Assembly (NCBI RefSeq): GCF_963974575.1
Contig: NZ_CAXBBQ010000003.1
Coordinates: 372,001-436,000 of the forward strand
From: Sphingosinicella sp963974575
Lineage (GTDB): Bacteria > Pseudomonadota > Alphaproteobacteria > Sphingomonadales > Sphingomonadaceae
Direction of reading: 5' to 3'
Length of the DNA stretch: 64,000 nucleotides
The notes under the pieces are model-generated. The model was not told the origin of the DNA and did no database searches. It saw only the letters and a list, made by a program, of their open reading frames with translations. Of this stretch, positions 52,918 to 61,432 are shown piece by piece (the stretch's first letter is position 1; each line of letters begins with the position of its first letter). A program made the translations under genes and the position numbers.

Positions 52918-53034
52918 CGTGCAAGTCCCCCGTTTCGGCACGAGTGTCGCCGAACGCGGAGGGAGGTACCAGACCTTTGTCGTCGCCCGAGCGCATCAAG
53001 GTACCGGTTGACCGCATTGTCGCTTTGATAAGCG

Positions 53035-53973
53035 CTAAGTGCGGTCGAGGAACTCGCTGACGGCGTAAACGAGACATTTGGCCACGCCCTTGCTTCGGCC
53101 GGCTTTGCGCCTAGCGTGATCGTACACAATTTCGGTTCGGTCCTCGTGGACTATCGAGAACAACACAGCGCCAAGGGCATGGGGTTTTGTGCCGATCAGG
53201 CCGATCCGCATGAGATCATCAGGAACGCGGCGCGCGATGCCCTCGAGCTCATAAAACAGGCTGAATGGACAATTTGATTTTGCCAAACGCAAATTGCGGA
53301 TCGCTTTGTCCTGCTCCAGCCCGAGAGCGTTCAGAATGAAGGTATCCAGCGGATAATGAGGAACGAAGCCCGGAGCCCCAATGATCGGAAAGACTTTATC
53401 TTTTGCGGGATCGACATCGTTCATCATATGAAGGAGCCTTGCACCCTCAAATCCGAGCAACGGCACGAAGCACGAGTCATTCTGCCGACGATCCATCAGT
53501 TTAGCGAACAAGGGTATCGGCCTGATCCCCTCAATCCGTTCACTGAGGTCGTAGATGACACCAATCCCGGGATGGGCTGACGCGCTGTAGGTGGCCGGCT
53601 CAAGATAAACGATGCGCAAGGGGGTATGTGTCTCGAGGCAAACACGTGCTAAAGGCGCCCAAGCAGAATGGCCAAGGCCGGTCATGTCCAAGTGAATGGG
53701 CTTCGGCAATGCTGCGATAAATGCCTCAAGCGTTGCACGCCGTCGAACCGTGATGGTAGGATGGCCTGCAAAGTCAGTGCCGAAGCCACCGGGGACGTTC
53801 TCGTTTAGTTTTACGAATGTAGCGGCCGGGGATCGGGCGCGGAGTTCTTCCGCAAAGGCGCTACGCGGCTCGTCCGTGACGGAGTAAATATAACTAGAAT
53901 CCGCAGGGAGGACGAGGCCTTCGGCGGGATCGTATTCAGTCGTGAAAAGAGGTAGTTCGCTAATCGCGGCCAT
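53035..53973 (-). CDS. Unrecognised third protein of the PRTase/ORC-ATPase operon
   Basis: 312 aa from MAAISELPLFTTEYDPAEGL. The overlap with the ATPase gene end (14 nt) shows co-translation. The middle has PIHLDMTGLGHSAWAPLARV followed by LRIVYLEPATYSASAHPGIG, a strand-loop-helix-strand pattern like a nucleotide-binding Rossmann-type fold with a TGxxxS loop. The C-terminus LFSIVHEDRTEIVYDHARRK resembles the end of the same fold. No family recognised. Could be the effector or a small-molecule handling subunit; open. Confidence 0.72.
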   Translation of the reverse strand: MAAISELPLFTTEYDPAEGLVLPADSSYIYSVTDEPRSAFAEELRARSPAATFVKLNENVPGGFGTDFAGHPTITVRRRATLEAFIAALPKPIHLDMTGLGHSAWAPLARVCLETHTPLRIVYLEPATYSASAHPGIGVIYDLSERIEGIRPIPLFAKLMDRRQNDSCFVPLLGFEGARLLHMMNDVDPAKDKVFPIIGAPGFVPHYPLDTFILNALGLEQDKAIRNLRLAKSNCPFSLFYELEGIARRVPDDLMRIGLIGTKPHALGAVLFSIVHEDRTEIVYDHARRKAGRSKGVAKCLVYAVSEFLDRT

Positions 53974-55816
53974 AGAAATTCTCGAACAAGCGAAGCTGAT
54001 CAGGCAGCGGCGCGTCGCCCGACCGGTCGTTTGAGCGAACAATCTCTCTTATCGTACGCTTCGGATCTCGCATGAGATTCAGAATGTCCGATGGCGAAAG
54101 CCTGATCTTGCGCATGTCACGATGACTGAACCCAAAGAAAGCCGCGAAAATAGGATGAACTGCATAATCGTAGGCTTTAAGATCTAGGTCAGTGCGCTGG
54201 CTCGACACCCTTCGTACAAGAGCCAAGTGCATCACGGCAGCGTTCAATAACTCCTCAACGCTTCCCAAGGGCTCGTCCTCTGGCAGGAAGAAACGTGTGA
54301 TTTCTGGCCGTCGCAACTCTGGCTCGAGCGCCAGCATTTCGAACAGCCTGCCCAGCGACAGAACCAGTCTCGTAAGTTGCGCTCCGTGAACGCCCAGACC
54401 CTCCAGTTCTTTGACGTTCTTGCCACCGACTGAAATTGCAGCATTTGTTTGGACCAGCGGACGGATTTCTTCTCCGTTCGCTGGCTTGCCATCTTCGCGC
54501 TGGAGACGGAGCGCTTCACCGACGAGTTGGAGGAGATATCTGATATTATTTCCGGCCAGCAACGTAAACGTTTGCCAGCCTGCATAATATTTTCTGACGC
54601 CCGGACGGCTACCACGCAAGGTGAAAAGGAGCGGCACCCGGTAGTTGTGAAAGCGATCTTTCCATTCTTGTGGATGCTGCTCCCAGTCGGCGACCAAATC
54701 AGCGAGCGGCTGTTTTTGGGTCTTCGACCAATAAAGTAAGAGTGCGAGTTCAAGCGGCCGAACATCTTTAACAACCGCGACTCGCTCTGGCGCCGTGCGC
54801 TCAAGTTCATCCAACATCTCTCGCGCCTTAGCGTCGACGCCGAGTAACTTCGCCTCTTCCTCAACGGAAAGCGCTGGTAGCATTGCGTCGAGGTCCAGAC
54901 CGTTTGGGAACCTCTCAATGGCCCTCAGGCTGCAAACCTCGGTTGCAAATTTTACAAACTGTTCGCCATCAAGCCGAGCATTGATGTCAATGCGCTCATA
55001 GTCTGCGGGGCTCTGTAATTGCTCGTTCTCATGAAGAGTACTACGTCGACGCCATCCGAGCTCGCGCACTCCAATTTTGAACGTGTATCCCGGGCCGCAA
55101 TGCTTAACGAGTGTATTTACGATCGCCTGCTGATCGTCGAGGAGATTCTCAAATTCATCGATGATGAAAAACAGGCGCTTTCCTTTGAATTGGCGAAGCT
55201 CAAGGACACCGTTGCATAACGTTTCGATCACCACTTGCTGCATTGAAAGGCCTGGCAAGTTGTCAGGATCAATGTTGTTGACCCAAGCTTCGAAACGACG
55301 AACGCCCTGCTGGATCACTGAAGCGAGCTCGCCCTGCGTGGCGGCAGGCTCGCAAAAAAGAGACTCTGCGACGTCCTTGCATAGGGCGGGATCTAGTTGC
55401 GCTCCACCTTCAGTGACCTTGCGGTGCCACTCGAGGAATTCCACAACGCGGCCACAAAGGATGAGATTGAGATAGTGAGCGAAGAGCTTCTGCCATTGGC
55501 GTTCCGACAGCTCCTCGCCTTGAAAAGCTCGCACACTGTTGGTGTTAACCTTGTAGTAGAAGCCGAAATACGGCCAATCCTCAAGCTTCGCTCGTTCAGC
55601 GCCTTCAAGCGCATATCGGCCCTCATATGAGAGACATCGCAGCACTGTTGTTTTCCCTGTGCCTCGGCCGCCTTCCAGGACACATGGCCTTGGTGTCTCG
55701 AGTTCCGGGAAGTAGCTTGGGCGACTGAACAGTTTGAAGAGGGCGTCACTCAGCCATTCCGCTCGATAGATACCAAACAGTTCGACAAGATCCTTGCCGC
55801 CGATTGCCTCATTCAT
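53960..55816 (-). CDS. ORC/Cdc6-like AAA+ ATPase associated with PRTase
   Basis: 618 aa. Walker A LEGGRGTGKTTVLRC (about 47-60) and Walker B KRLFFIIDEFENLLDD (about 213-228); sensor-like KIGVRELGWRR at about 248. The arrangement after YFPELETPRPCVLEGGRGTG and the ID-E-FENL Walker B resemble ORC-CDC6-like ATPases assigned to conflict systems by Burroughs and Aravind. The long C-terminal part is helical and probably winged-helix or protein-binding. Overlaps the PRTase gene (ATGA) upstream and the unrecognised gene downstream. Likely the sensor or motor of the system. Confidence 0.82.
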   Translation of the reverse strand: MNEAIGGKDLVELFGIYRAEWLSDALFKLFSRPSYFPELETPRPCVLEGGRGTGKTTVLRCLSYEGRYALEGAERAKLEDWPYFGFYYKVNTNSVRAFQGEELSERQWQKLFAHYLNLILCGRVVEFLEWHRKVTEGGAQLDPALCKDVAESLFCEPAATQGELASVIQQGVRRFEAWVNNIDPDNLPGLSMQQVVIETLCNGVLELRQFKGKRLFFIIDEFENLLDDQQAIVNTLVKHCGPGYTFKIGVRELGWRRRSTLHENEQLQSPADYERIDINARLDGEQFVKFATEVCSLRAIERFPNGLDLDAMLPALSVEEEAKLLGVDAKAREMLDELERTAPERVAVVKDVRPLELALLLYWSKTQKQPLADLVADWEQHPQEWKDRFHNYRVPLLFTLRGSRPGVRKYYAGWQTFTLLAGNNIRYLLQLVGEALRLQREDGKPANGEEIRPLVQTNAAISVGGKNVKELEGLGVHGAQLTRLVLSLGRLFEMLALEPELRRPEITRFFLPEDEPLGSVEELLNAAVMHLALVRRVSSQRTDLDLKAYDYAVHPIFAAFFGFSHRDMRKIRLSPSDILNLMRDPKRTIREIVRSNDRSGDAPLPDQLRLFENFYGRD

Positions 55817-56721
55817 GACCGCCTCACTAAGGGCTGCCAGCCATTCGAGTCCTCAAAAAATAAAGGAAGATTAGCATCGGGCACAGAATCCTCCATCGCA
55901 ATGCCCAGCCCGAGTTTGTGAAAACCCCGCCAGTCTCGCAATCCGCCATCGGACTTGGTATAACCAAGGCGGCTGCCTATCTTGCGGGCCAAGCGAATAC
56001 CGGGAAGTGCGCTGCCAGTGGGCCACATGGCCGAACCGATCACGGAATAATTGTGATTGCGAGGGATCATGTTCCCGGAAACCAAGGTGACCTGCGGGGC
56101 CGAGGTCTGGATGCGGGACCGCCCATAGGCGGTCATCATCACATTGCAGTAATATGCCGGAAAACGCCCCGACATGCTTGCAAATGAGTGTTGGCCCGCA
56201 TTTGCAAATCTCCGCCGCCAAGTGGAGAGGAATTGCTCACCGGAGCCGACGAAGTCGTCAACGAACACGATGGGTGCATCCGAACCGCCCGCGATTATTT
56301 CGGCGGCTTCGTTTGGGTGCTTTAGCCGACCTTCGTCGATGCCCAGCATTTGCCTCGCCTTCCTCGCGAAGCCCCAGCCGCTATCGGCCGGACTTGGTCG
56401 CTCGCCCATCACTGGGACAATGATCGCCTGCTCACAGAACTGCCGCCATATGTCCTGCTTGGCGGAAAAGGCGATGCCTGGAGCGCCTAGACCGTTGGAT
56501 ATGGCTTGGAACGAAGTGACAAACAGATGGTCTACCAGTTGATGAGAAATAAAGGTAAAGCGTCCAAGCATCTGAACTGCAAGGGCTCGTTCGGTAACGT
56601 CAAAATTGTCGAGCCAAGCCCGATACTCGACCTTACCTCTCGGCCACACTGCGAAGTCCACGAGCCGATCGCAGGCTTCAACGACCTGTGTTTCGTCGGC
56701 GCTGTCGATTCCCGGAGACAT
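55813..56721 (-). CDS. Phosphoribosyltransferase-like protein of a conflict system (PRTase-CE type)
   Basis: 302 aa. The PRPP-binding loop is clear at residues 151-164: IVFVDDFVGSGEQF, hydrophobic strand, two acidic residues and the GSG loop. The rest is not a known purine, pyrimidine or ComF enzyme: the N-terminal part is helical (WLDNFDVTERALAVQMLGRF) and the C-terminus carries NHNYSVIGSAMWPTGSALPG. I recall PRTase-like proteins paired with ORC-like ATPases in predicted anti-phage systems. First gene of the operon, overlapping the ATPase gene by 4 nt. It may use a nucleotide or PRPP-like ligand as signal or substrate. Confidence 0.8.
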   Translation of the reverse strand: MSPGIDSADETQVVEACDRLVDFAVWPRGKVEYRAWLDNFDVTERALAVQMLGRFTFISHQLVDHLFVTSFQAISNGLGAPGIAFSAKQDIWRQFCEQAIIVPVMGERPSPADSGWGFARKARQMLGIDEGRLKHPNEAAEIIAGGSDAPIVFVDDFVGSGEQFLSTWRRRFANAGQHSFASMSGRFPAYYCNVMMTAYGRSRIQTSAPQVTLVSGNMIPRNHNYSVIGSAMWPTGSALPGIRLARKIGSRLGYTKSDGGLRDWRGFHKLGLGIAMEDSVPDANLPLFFEDSNGWQPLVRRS

Positions 56722-57006
56722 TCTTTAGAACTAACCGGACTGGCGGCAGAAGCAATGGATGGCTGCTCCTATTCCTCGCCGATCGACACTCGATCTAGCG
56801 GTCAGCACATCAGAACGAACTGGTTGGTCGCGCCGCCGCGAAGCTGTTAGCTCGCCTGTGGTAAGGAACGTTCAAATATCGACGTTGCTTCGCTACGTGG
56901 AGCGCCGTTTTCACGACGATCTGCCATTTCACAGCCTAGTGGACGTCCACATGGACTTTGCATCAACCGAAAAGCTGCCTTTCCGGTTCGTCCAACGAAG
57001 CCGCCA

Positions 57007-57270
57007 TTATTCTTCCCTGTTCAGCAGTTCGATTGCTTCGGCGATTGTCATGCTCTGAACGGTGACCTCCTGGATCTGCGCAGCAAGTTCCACTGAGGCC
57101 TCTACTGAGACGTCTCGCCCCTGTCCCTCCGCAGCGAGCATGGCGGCATCCTCGAGCCTCGCGGTGAGAACAGCGAACAGTCGGCGGATACAGTCCCGTC
57201 GTTCGATATCGTGCCCGTCCTGCATGAGCACACGAAGCTGCAGGCTGCGTGGGAAGTCCATACGCAGCAT
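57007..57270 (-). CDS. Possible small hypothetical protein next to the integration module
   Basis: About 87 aa from MLRMDFPRSLQLRVLMQDGH. The C-terminal part RRDCIRRLFAVLTARLEDAA to IQEVTVQSMTIAEAIELLNR is helical with a regular hydrophobic pattern like a real protein. The frame is open upstream to 57405 but that section is low-complexity Gly/Pro. No good ribosome site. It is divergent from the DUF3489 gene, and a small gene in this position would fit an accessory of the integration module. Weak support. Confidence 0.4.
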   Translation of the reverse strand: MLRMDFPRSLQLRVLMQDGHDIERRDCIRRLFAVLTARLEDAAMLAAEGQGRDVSVEASVELAAQIQEVTVQSMTIAEAIELLNREE

Positions 57271-57438
57271 TTTCGGAGCGTGCAGATTGGACTGGACTTG
57301 CTTCGCGAACAGAGCGTTGTGGGGTCCGTGAGCCGGTGGGGTTTGCCCGCCGCCCCCGCCCCGGCCGAGGATTTTCGGGGCTTCGGCTCGTGGGAACACC
57401 TGCAAGGTGCAGGTGACCCGCGAGAAGGAGTCCCGAAC

Positions 57439-57762
57439 ATGTCCAACGCCCGCAAGACCGCCGCCACGACCAAGTCAGCCACCGTCCGGAAGATGCTGCG
57501 CCGCTCGAACGGCGCCACGCTTGCCGAGATCACCACGGTGACCACGTGGCAACCGCACAGTGCCCGCGCCTTCCTCTCCGGCATCCGCAAGAAGGGTGAA
57601 CCCCTGCAGCGCGATGCCCGCCGCGACGGTACAACCTGCTACAAACTCATCGAGGCGCCACAACCGCCGCAGCCAGTAGGAACTCCGCCGGCTGCACAAA
57701 TTGCTGCACCCGATGCCGCTACGGAGGGCGCAGCATCGGCTGACGCTGCCACCGCAGCATGA
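57439..57762 (+). CDS. DUF3489 domain protein
   Basis: 107 aa. KMLRRSNGATLAEITTVTTW then HSARAFLSGIRKKGEPLQRD form the compact winged-helix-like DUF3489 domain; the C-terminus is an Ala/Pro-rich tail. Usually found directly before DUF2924 and a serine recombinase in alphaproteobacteria, where it is thought to be a DNA-binding accessory (inference). AAGGAG lies about 10 nt before the ATG. It overlaps the DUF2924 gene by 4 nt. Half of this gene is duplicated in the remnant at 1182-1325. Confidence 0.88.
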   Translation: MSNARKTAATTKSATVRKMLRRSNGATLAEITTVTTWQPHSARAFLSGIRKKGEPLQRDARRDGTTCYKLIEAPQPPQPVGTPPAAQIAAPDAATEGAASADAATAA

Positions 57763-58169
57763 GCCGCCTGAAGCGCCGACTTGCTGCACTCGTCGGCATG
57801 TCCCAGGCAGAACTCGTGCTGGAGTGGTCGCGCGTCTTTCGCACGGCCGCACCGGCGTTGCCTGCCGACCTGCTGCGCCTCGGCATCGCCTACGAACTGC
57901 AGAAGCGGAAGTCCGGCGGACTGTCACGTGCAACGCGCGCTGCCGTGAAGCAGCAGGCCGAGGCCCCGGCCAAGGCTTCCCTGCCCTCGCTGCGACCCGG
58001 CACATGTCTCGTGCGGACATGGCACGGCAAGACGCACAGCGTGGCGGTCGGTCATGACGGCTTCACCTGGGATGGCCGGCACTATGCCTCTCTCACCGCC
58101 ATCGCCTTCGAGATCACCGGGACACGCTGGTCGGGCCCACGCTTCTTCGGGGTAAAGGGAACCGCCTGA
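57759..58169 (+). CDS. DUF2924 domain protein
   Basis: 136 aa. Signature parts: LVGMSQAELVLEWSRVFRTA, LLRLGIAYELQKRKSGGL and the C-terminal TCLVRTWHGKTHSVAVGHDG with FTWDGRHYASLTAIAFEITG. DUF2924 proteins accompany serine recombinases of the type that follows and may assist DNA recognition. The start overlaps the DUF3489 stop (ATGA) and the end overlaps the recombinase ATG (TGATGG), so all three are translated as a unit. Confidence 0.9.
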   Translation: MSRLKRRLAALVGMSQAELVLEWSRVFRTAAPALPADLLRLGIAYELQKRKSGGLSRATRAAVKQQAEAPAKASLPSLRPGTCLVRTWHGKTHSVAVGHDGFTWDGRHYASLTAIAFEITGTRWSGPRFFGVKGTA

Positions 58170-59788
58170 TGGCCACGCGGGTCCGCTGTGCGATCTACAC
58201 GCGCAAGTCCACCGAGGACGGGCTCGAACAGGCGTTCAACAGCCTCGACGCGCAGCGTGAGGCCTGTGCCGCCTTCATCCTCAGCCAGAAGCACGAGGGC
58301 TGGACGCTCGTGCCGCACCCCTATGACGATGGCGGCTTCTCGGGCGGCAGCATGGAACGCCCCGCGCTGCAACGCCTGCTGGCGGATGTGGAGGCCGGCC
58401 GTGTCGACGTGATCGTCGTCTACAAGGTGGACCGGCTGACCCGGAGCCTTGCCGACTTTGCGAAGATCGTGGCCGTGCTCGACGGCAAGGGCGCGAGCTT
58501 CGTCAGCGTGACGCAGGCGTTCAACACCACGACCAGCATGGGACGGCTGACGCTCAATGTGCTGCTCAGCTTCGCGCAGTTCGAGCGCGAGGTGACCGGC
58601 GAGCGGATCCGTGACAAGATCGCGGCATCGAAGAAGAAGGGCCTGTGGATGGGTGGGCCCGTCCCGCTCGGCTACGAGGTCAGGGACCGGAAGCTCGTCG
58701 TGAACCCAGTCGAAGCCGCCGCTGTTCGCGACATCATGCAAAGGTATCTCAGGGCTACCTCCGCCAACATGCTGATCGAGGAACTCGAACAGGCTGGCAT
58801 CCGCACCAAGGTCCAGCACCGGGTGAGCGGCCCGCATCGGGGCGGCATCCCGTTCCGGCGGGGCAGCCTCTTTCACCTGCTGAAGAATCCGGTCTATCGC
58901 GGGTTCATCGTGCACAAGAGCAACACCTATCCCGGTGAGCACGAAGCAATCGTCGACCAGGAACTCTGGAACGCGGTGCAGGACAAGCTCGCCGGGAATG
59001 CCGCGGCAAGGAAGACCAAGGTGAACATGCGGCACAATGCCCTGCTCGCCGGATTGCTGTTCGATGCAGAAGGCCGGCCGATGGTGTTCAGCCACACGGC
59101 CAAAGGACAGGTGCGGTATCGCTATTATGCATCGCGGCGGGAGCCCGATGACAAGCGTCCTGCAACGCGCGTCACGGCAGAGACCATTGAACAGGTCGTT
59201 CTGGAACAGGCTCGCAGGTGGCTGCACGCCGCGCCTCGGCATCACGCCAACAACAACGTCGAGGAACTGGTAGATGCGCTTTCCGACGACAGTCGCAGGC
59301 GCGATGCTCTGCGACGCATAACCCACACCATCACCATGGACGATGACAGGCTGGTGCTCCGGCTGCGGCAGCCGATGGTCGAAGAGAGTAGAGACATCGA
59401 TGAGCATCGTGACGATATCATCTCGGAGATTACTGTTCCGTTCCGGCCAGAACGATGGGTTCGGGACAGGCGTGATGTTTACGGCGCAGCACCCGCGGCA
59501 AGCCCGGACAGAAATACCCACGCGCTTCTGAAGCTGGTGCGCAAGGCACTTGATGCGCAGGCGCTGGTGCTCGACAAGACGGCGACGTCGCTTGCGGCCA
59601 TTGCCGCATCGCGGAAGATGGACCGGCGCCAACTCGGGCGGCTGGTCAAACTCTCCTGGCTATCGCCATCAATCATCGAACGCATCCACGCCGGTGATAT
59701 CCCGCGCAGCCTCACGCGCTCCCGGCTTCTTGAAGCCGACCTTCCGCTCGACTGGGACGAGCAGGAGCGCGTGCTCGGCTTCTGCTGA
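58169..59788 (+). CDS. Large serine recombinase (integrase of the element)
   Basis: 539 aa. N-terminal resolvase domain with nucleophile Ser at about residue 14 (CAIYTRKSTEDGLEQ), YKVDRLTRSLADFA and the E-helix FAQFEREVTGERIRDKIAAS; recombinase domain GYEVRDRKLVVNPVEAAAVR and SLFHLLKNPVYRGF; a short zinc-ribbon-like region around LLAGLLFDAEGRP lacks obvious Cys pairs. The C-terminus SRLLEADLPLDWDEQER is duplicated in the remnant at the left end. Lying 216 bp from tRNA-Leu at the element's right edge, it is the likely integration and excision enzyme. Confidence 0.92.
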   Translation: MATRVRCAIYTRKSTEDGLEQAFNSLDAQREACAAFILSQKHEGWTLVPHPYDDGGFSGGSMERPALQRLLADVEAGRVDVIVVYKVDRLTRSLADFAKIVAVLDGKGASFVSVTQAFNTTTSMGRLTLNVLLSFAQFEREVTGERIRDKIAASKKKGLWMGGPVPLGYEVRDRKLVVNPVEAAAVRDIMQRYLRATSANMLIEELEQAGIRTKVQHRVSGPHRGGIPFRRGSLFHLLKNPVYRGFIVHKSNTYPGEHEAIVDQELWNAVQDKLAGNAAARKTKVNMRHNALLAGLLFDAEGRPMVFSHTAKGQVRYRYYASRREPDDKRPATRVTAETIEQVVLEQARRWLHAAPRHHANNNVEELVDALSDDSRRRDALRRITHTITMDDDRLVLRLRQPMVEESRDIDEHRDDIISEITVPFRPERWVRDRRDVYGAAPAASPDRNTHALLKLVRKALDAQALVLDKTATSLAAIAASRKMDRRQLGRLVKLSWLSPSIIERIHAGDIPRSLTRSRLLEADLPLDWDEQERVLGFC

Positions 59789-60011
59789 GCGCATCTTCCC
59801 TCGCATCACCGCGGCATCACGAAAATGGCCGTGCGCGAATTTAATGCGCCGCAGAGACGCGCGGCGAAAATCGCGCGAATTATGCAGTAGAGACGCGTCT
59901 CCGAATATCGGCCGCAACACCCGGCCCCGCAAACGCCGCAGAACTGCGGCCCTCTCAGGCCGCCTACCGCGAGAACGCAAAATCTAAAGTTTTTGGAAAA
60001 TGTATGGTGCG
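59621..60011. repeat. Right copy of the 390-bp element-end direct repeat
   Basis: Matches 1339-1726 in the same orientation. It spans the last 56 codons of the recombinase, a 216-bp non-coding tail (59789-60004) and the first 7 bp of the tRNA-Leu 3' end. The tail has no gene; its conservation in both copies suggests it contains recombination or regulatory sites. TGGTGCG at 60005-60011 is the candidate right attachment core. Confidence 0.9.
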
Positions 60012-60091
60012 GTCGAGAAGACTCGAACTTCCACGGCCTTTCGGCCACAGCGACCTCAACGCTGCGCGTCTACCAGTTCCGCCACGACCGC
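60005..60091 (-). tRNA. tRNA-Leu (anticodon GAG)
   Basis: 87 nt with encoded CCA. Acceptor stem GCGGTCG pairs with CGACCGC; D-arm region GGCGGAACTGGTAGAC; anticodon stem-loop CAGCG TTGAGGT CGCTG with GAG as anticodon; a long variable arm (GGCCGAAAGGCC) typical of class II leucine tRNAs; T-arm with GTTCGAGTC. It is intact, and the 3' end directly abuts the mobile element, as usual for tRNA genes used as integration sites. Confidence 0.96.
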
Positions 60092-60193
60092 ACGTGAAAA
60101 GCAGGGCGCATTTGCGCTCTGCCGACTGGCAAGGCGTGGGCCTCTAGCAGGGAAAATCGCCGACCGCAACAGCGGATCCGTGAGGGCTCAACG

Positions 60194-60220
60194 AAAAAGG
60201 GCGACCCTTTCGGATCGCCC
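60194..60220 (-). terminator. Rho-independent terminator of the CarD gene
   Basis: Read on the minus strand: GGGCGATCC, loop GAAA, GGGTCGCCC, then TTTTT. The 9-bp stem contains one G-T pair. It lies about 30 bp after the CarD stop and before tRNA-Leu. Confidence 0.85.
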
Positions 60221-60248
60221 CCTTTTCAACTGAAAACAGATGCCGCCA

Positions 60249-60788
60249 TCAGGCCGCGACAGCGTCCTGCTGCGCCTTTGCGCTGGCGAGCTTTTTCATG
60301 AGCACTTCCTCGATCTTGGTCTGCGCCGCAGCCTCGTCGACGCCTTCCATGGCGGCGAGTTCGCGAGCGAGACGGCCGATCGCCGCTTCGTAGATCTGGC
60401 GTTCGGAGTAGCTCTGCTCCGGCTGGTCCTCGGCGCGGTGCAGGTCGCGAACCACTTCGGCGATCGACACGAGGTCGCCCGAGTTGATCTTCGCTTCATA
60501 TTCCTGTGCGCGGCGCGACCACATGGTGCGCTTCACCTTGGGCTTGCCCTTCAGCGTCGTCATCGCGTCGGCGAGCGTCGCCTGGCTCGAAAGCTTGCGC
60601 ATACCCACGGCTTCGGCCTTGTTCATGGGAACGCGGAGCGTCATGCGCTCCTTATCGAAGCGCAGCACATAGAGCTCCAGTTTCGCGCCCGCGATTTCGG
60701 TCGCCTGGAGTTCAACAATCCGGCCGACGCCATGCTTCGGATAAACGACATGGTCGCCAACGCTGAAGCCAGGTGCCTTTGCTGCCAT
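60249..60788 (-). CDS. CarD-family transcriptional regulator
   Basis: 179 aa. N-terminal CarD/TRCF RNA-polymerase-interacting domain: FSVGDHVVYPKHGVGRIVEL and ELYVLRFDKERMTLRVPMNK. C-terminal helical DNA-binding domain: KVKRTMWSRRAQEYEAKINS, GDLVSIAEVVRDLHRAEDQP and SERQIYEAAIGRLARELAAM. CarD proteins stabilise open promoter complexes, especially at rRNA promoters, and are single-copy core genes in alphaproteobacteria. It has its own terminator at 60194-60220. This and the genes to its right are chromosomal backbone. Confidence 0.95.
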   Translation of the reverse strand: MAAKAPGFSVGDHVVYPKHGVGRIVELQATEIAGAKLELYVLRFDKERMTLRVPMNKAEAVGMRKLSSQATLADAMTTLKGKPKVKRTMWSRRAQEYEAKINSGDLVSIAEVVRDLHRAEDQPEQSYSERQIYEAAIGRLARELAAMEGVDEAAAQTKIEEVLMKKLASAKAQQDAVAA

Positions 60789-61059
60789 AGATTTGGTTCC
60801 TTCGTCAGATGTTCAAAGAGCGCGAACGTGCCCCCCGGACCCGGCCGGGTGCACGAAAAATTCAGATTATCCCTGCCGCGACCCTGCGTTCGGGCGGGCG
60901 GCCGGCAGGTACGACCGCGCGCGGTTGATTATACAAAGCAAGAGCGCCGTTCAGGGAGCTGAAAAGCTCGCAAAACTGCGCTCATTGAGGATTATATAAC
61001 AGAAAAATGACGTCGGCGCTACGCCGAATCTGCGTCAATCAGGCGCAGGCGGCGCGAAA

Positions 61060-61389
61060 TCAGCCCGGATTGGAAGAAAAATACTTCTCGAACTTGCCCG
61101 TTTCGCCCTTGTGGGCCTCCGCGTCTTCAGGCGCATCCTTCTTGGTCGTGATATTCGGCCACTGCGCCGAATAGGTGGAATTCAGCTCCAGCCACTGGTC
61201 AAGCCCGTCTTCGGTATCGGGCAGAATCGCTTCGGCGGGGCATTCCGGCTCGCACACGCCACAATCGATGCATTCGTTGGGATTGATGACGAGCATGTTC
61301 TCGCCCTCGTAGAAACAATCAACCGGGCAGACTTCCACACAGTCCATATACTTGCACTTGATGCAGGCCTCGGTCACCACATAGGTCAT
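61060..61389 (-). CDS. fdxA: Ferredoxin FdxA (7Fe-8S type)
   Basis: 109 aa. First cluster motif CIKCKYMDCVEVCPVDC and second cluster CIDCGVCEPECPAEAI, with the extended C-terminus (LDQWLELNSTYSAQWPNITT) of the alphaproteobacterial FdxA family, which binds one 3Fe-4S and one 4Fe-4S cluster. A core electron carrier; whether it can serve the P450s of this window is unknown. 270 bp of gene-less sequence separate it from the CarD gene and 43 bp from the S4-domain gene. Confidence 0.95.
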   Translation of the reverse strand: MTYVVTEACIKCKYMDCVEVCPVDCFYEGENMLVINPNECIDCGVCEPECPAEAILPDTEDGLDQWLELNSTYSAQWPNITTKKDAPEDAEAHKGETGKFEKYFSSNPG

Positions 61390-61432
61390 CGCGTGTCACC
61401 TTCAAAAACGGACGGCGTGTTTCCCGCGTCTG

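Noticed and set aside
53960..56721. Retron linked to the ATPase/PRTase genes
   Set aside because: No reverse transcriptase gene or msr/msd-like structured region is present nearby on either strand.
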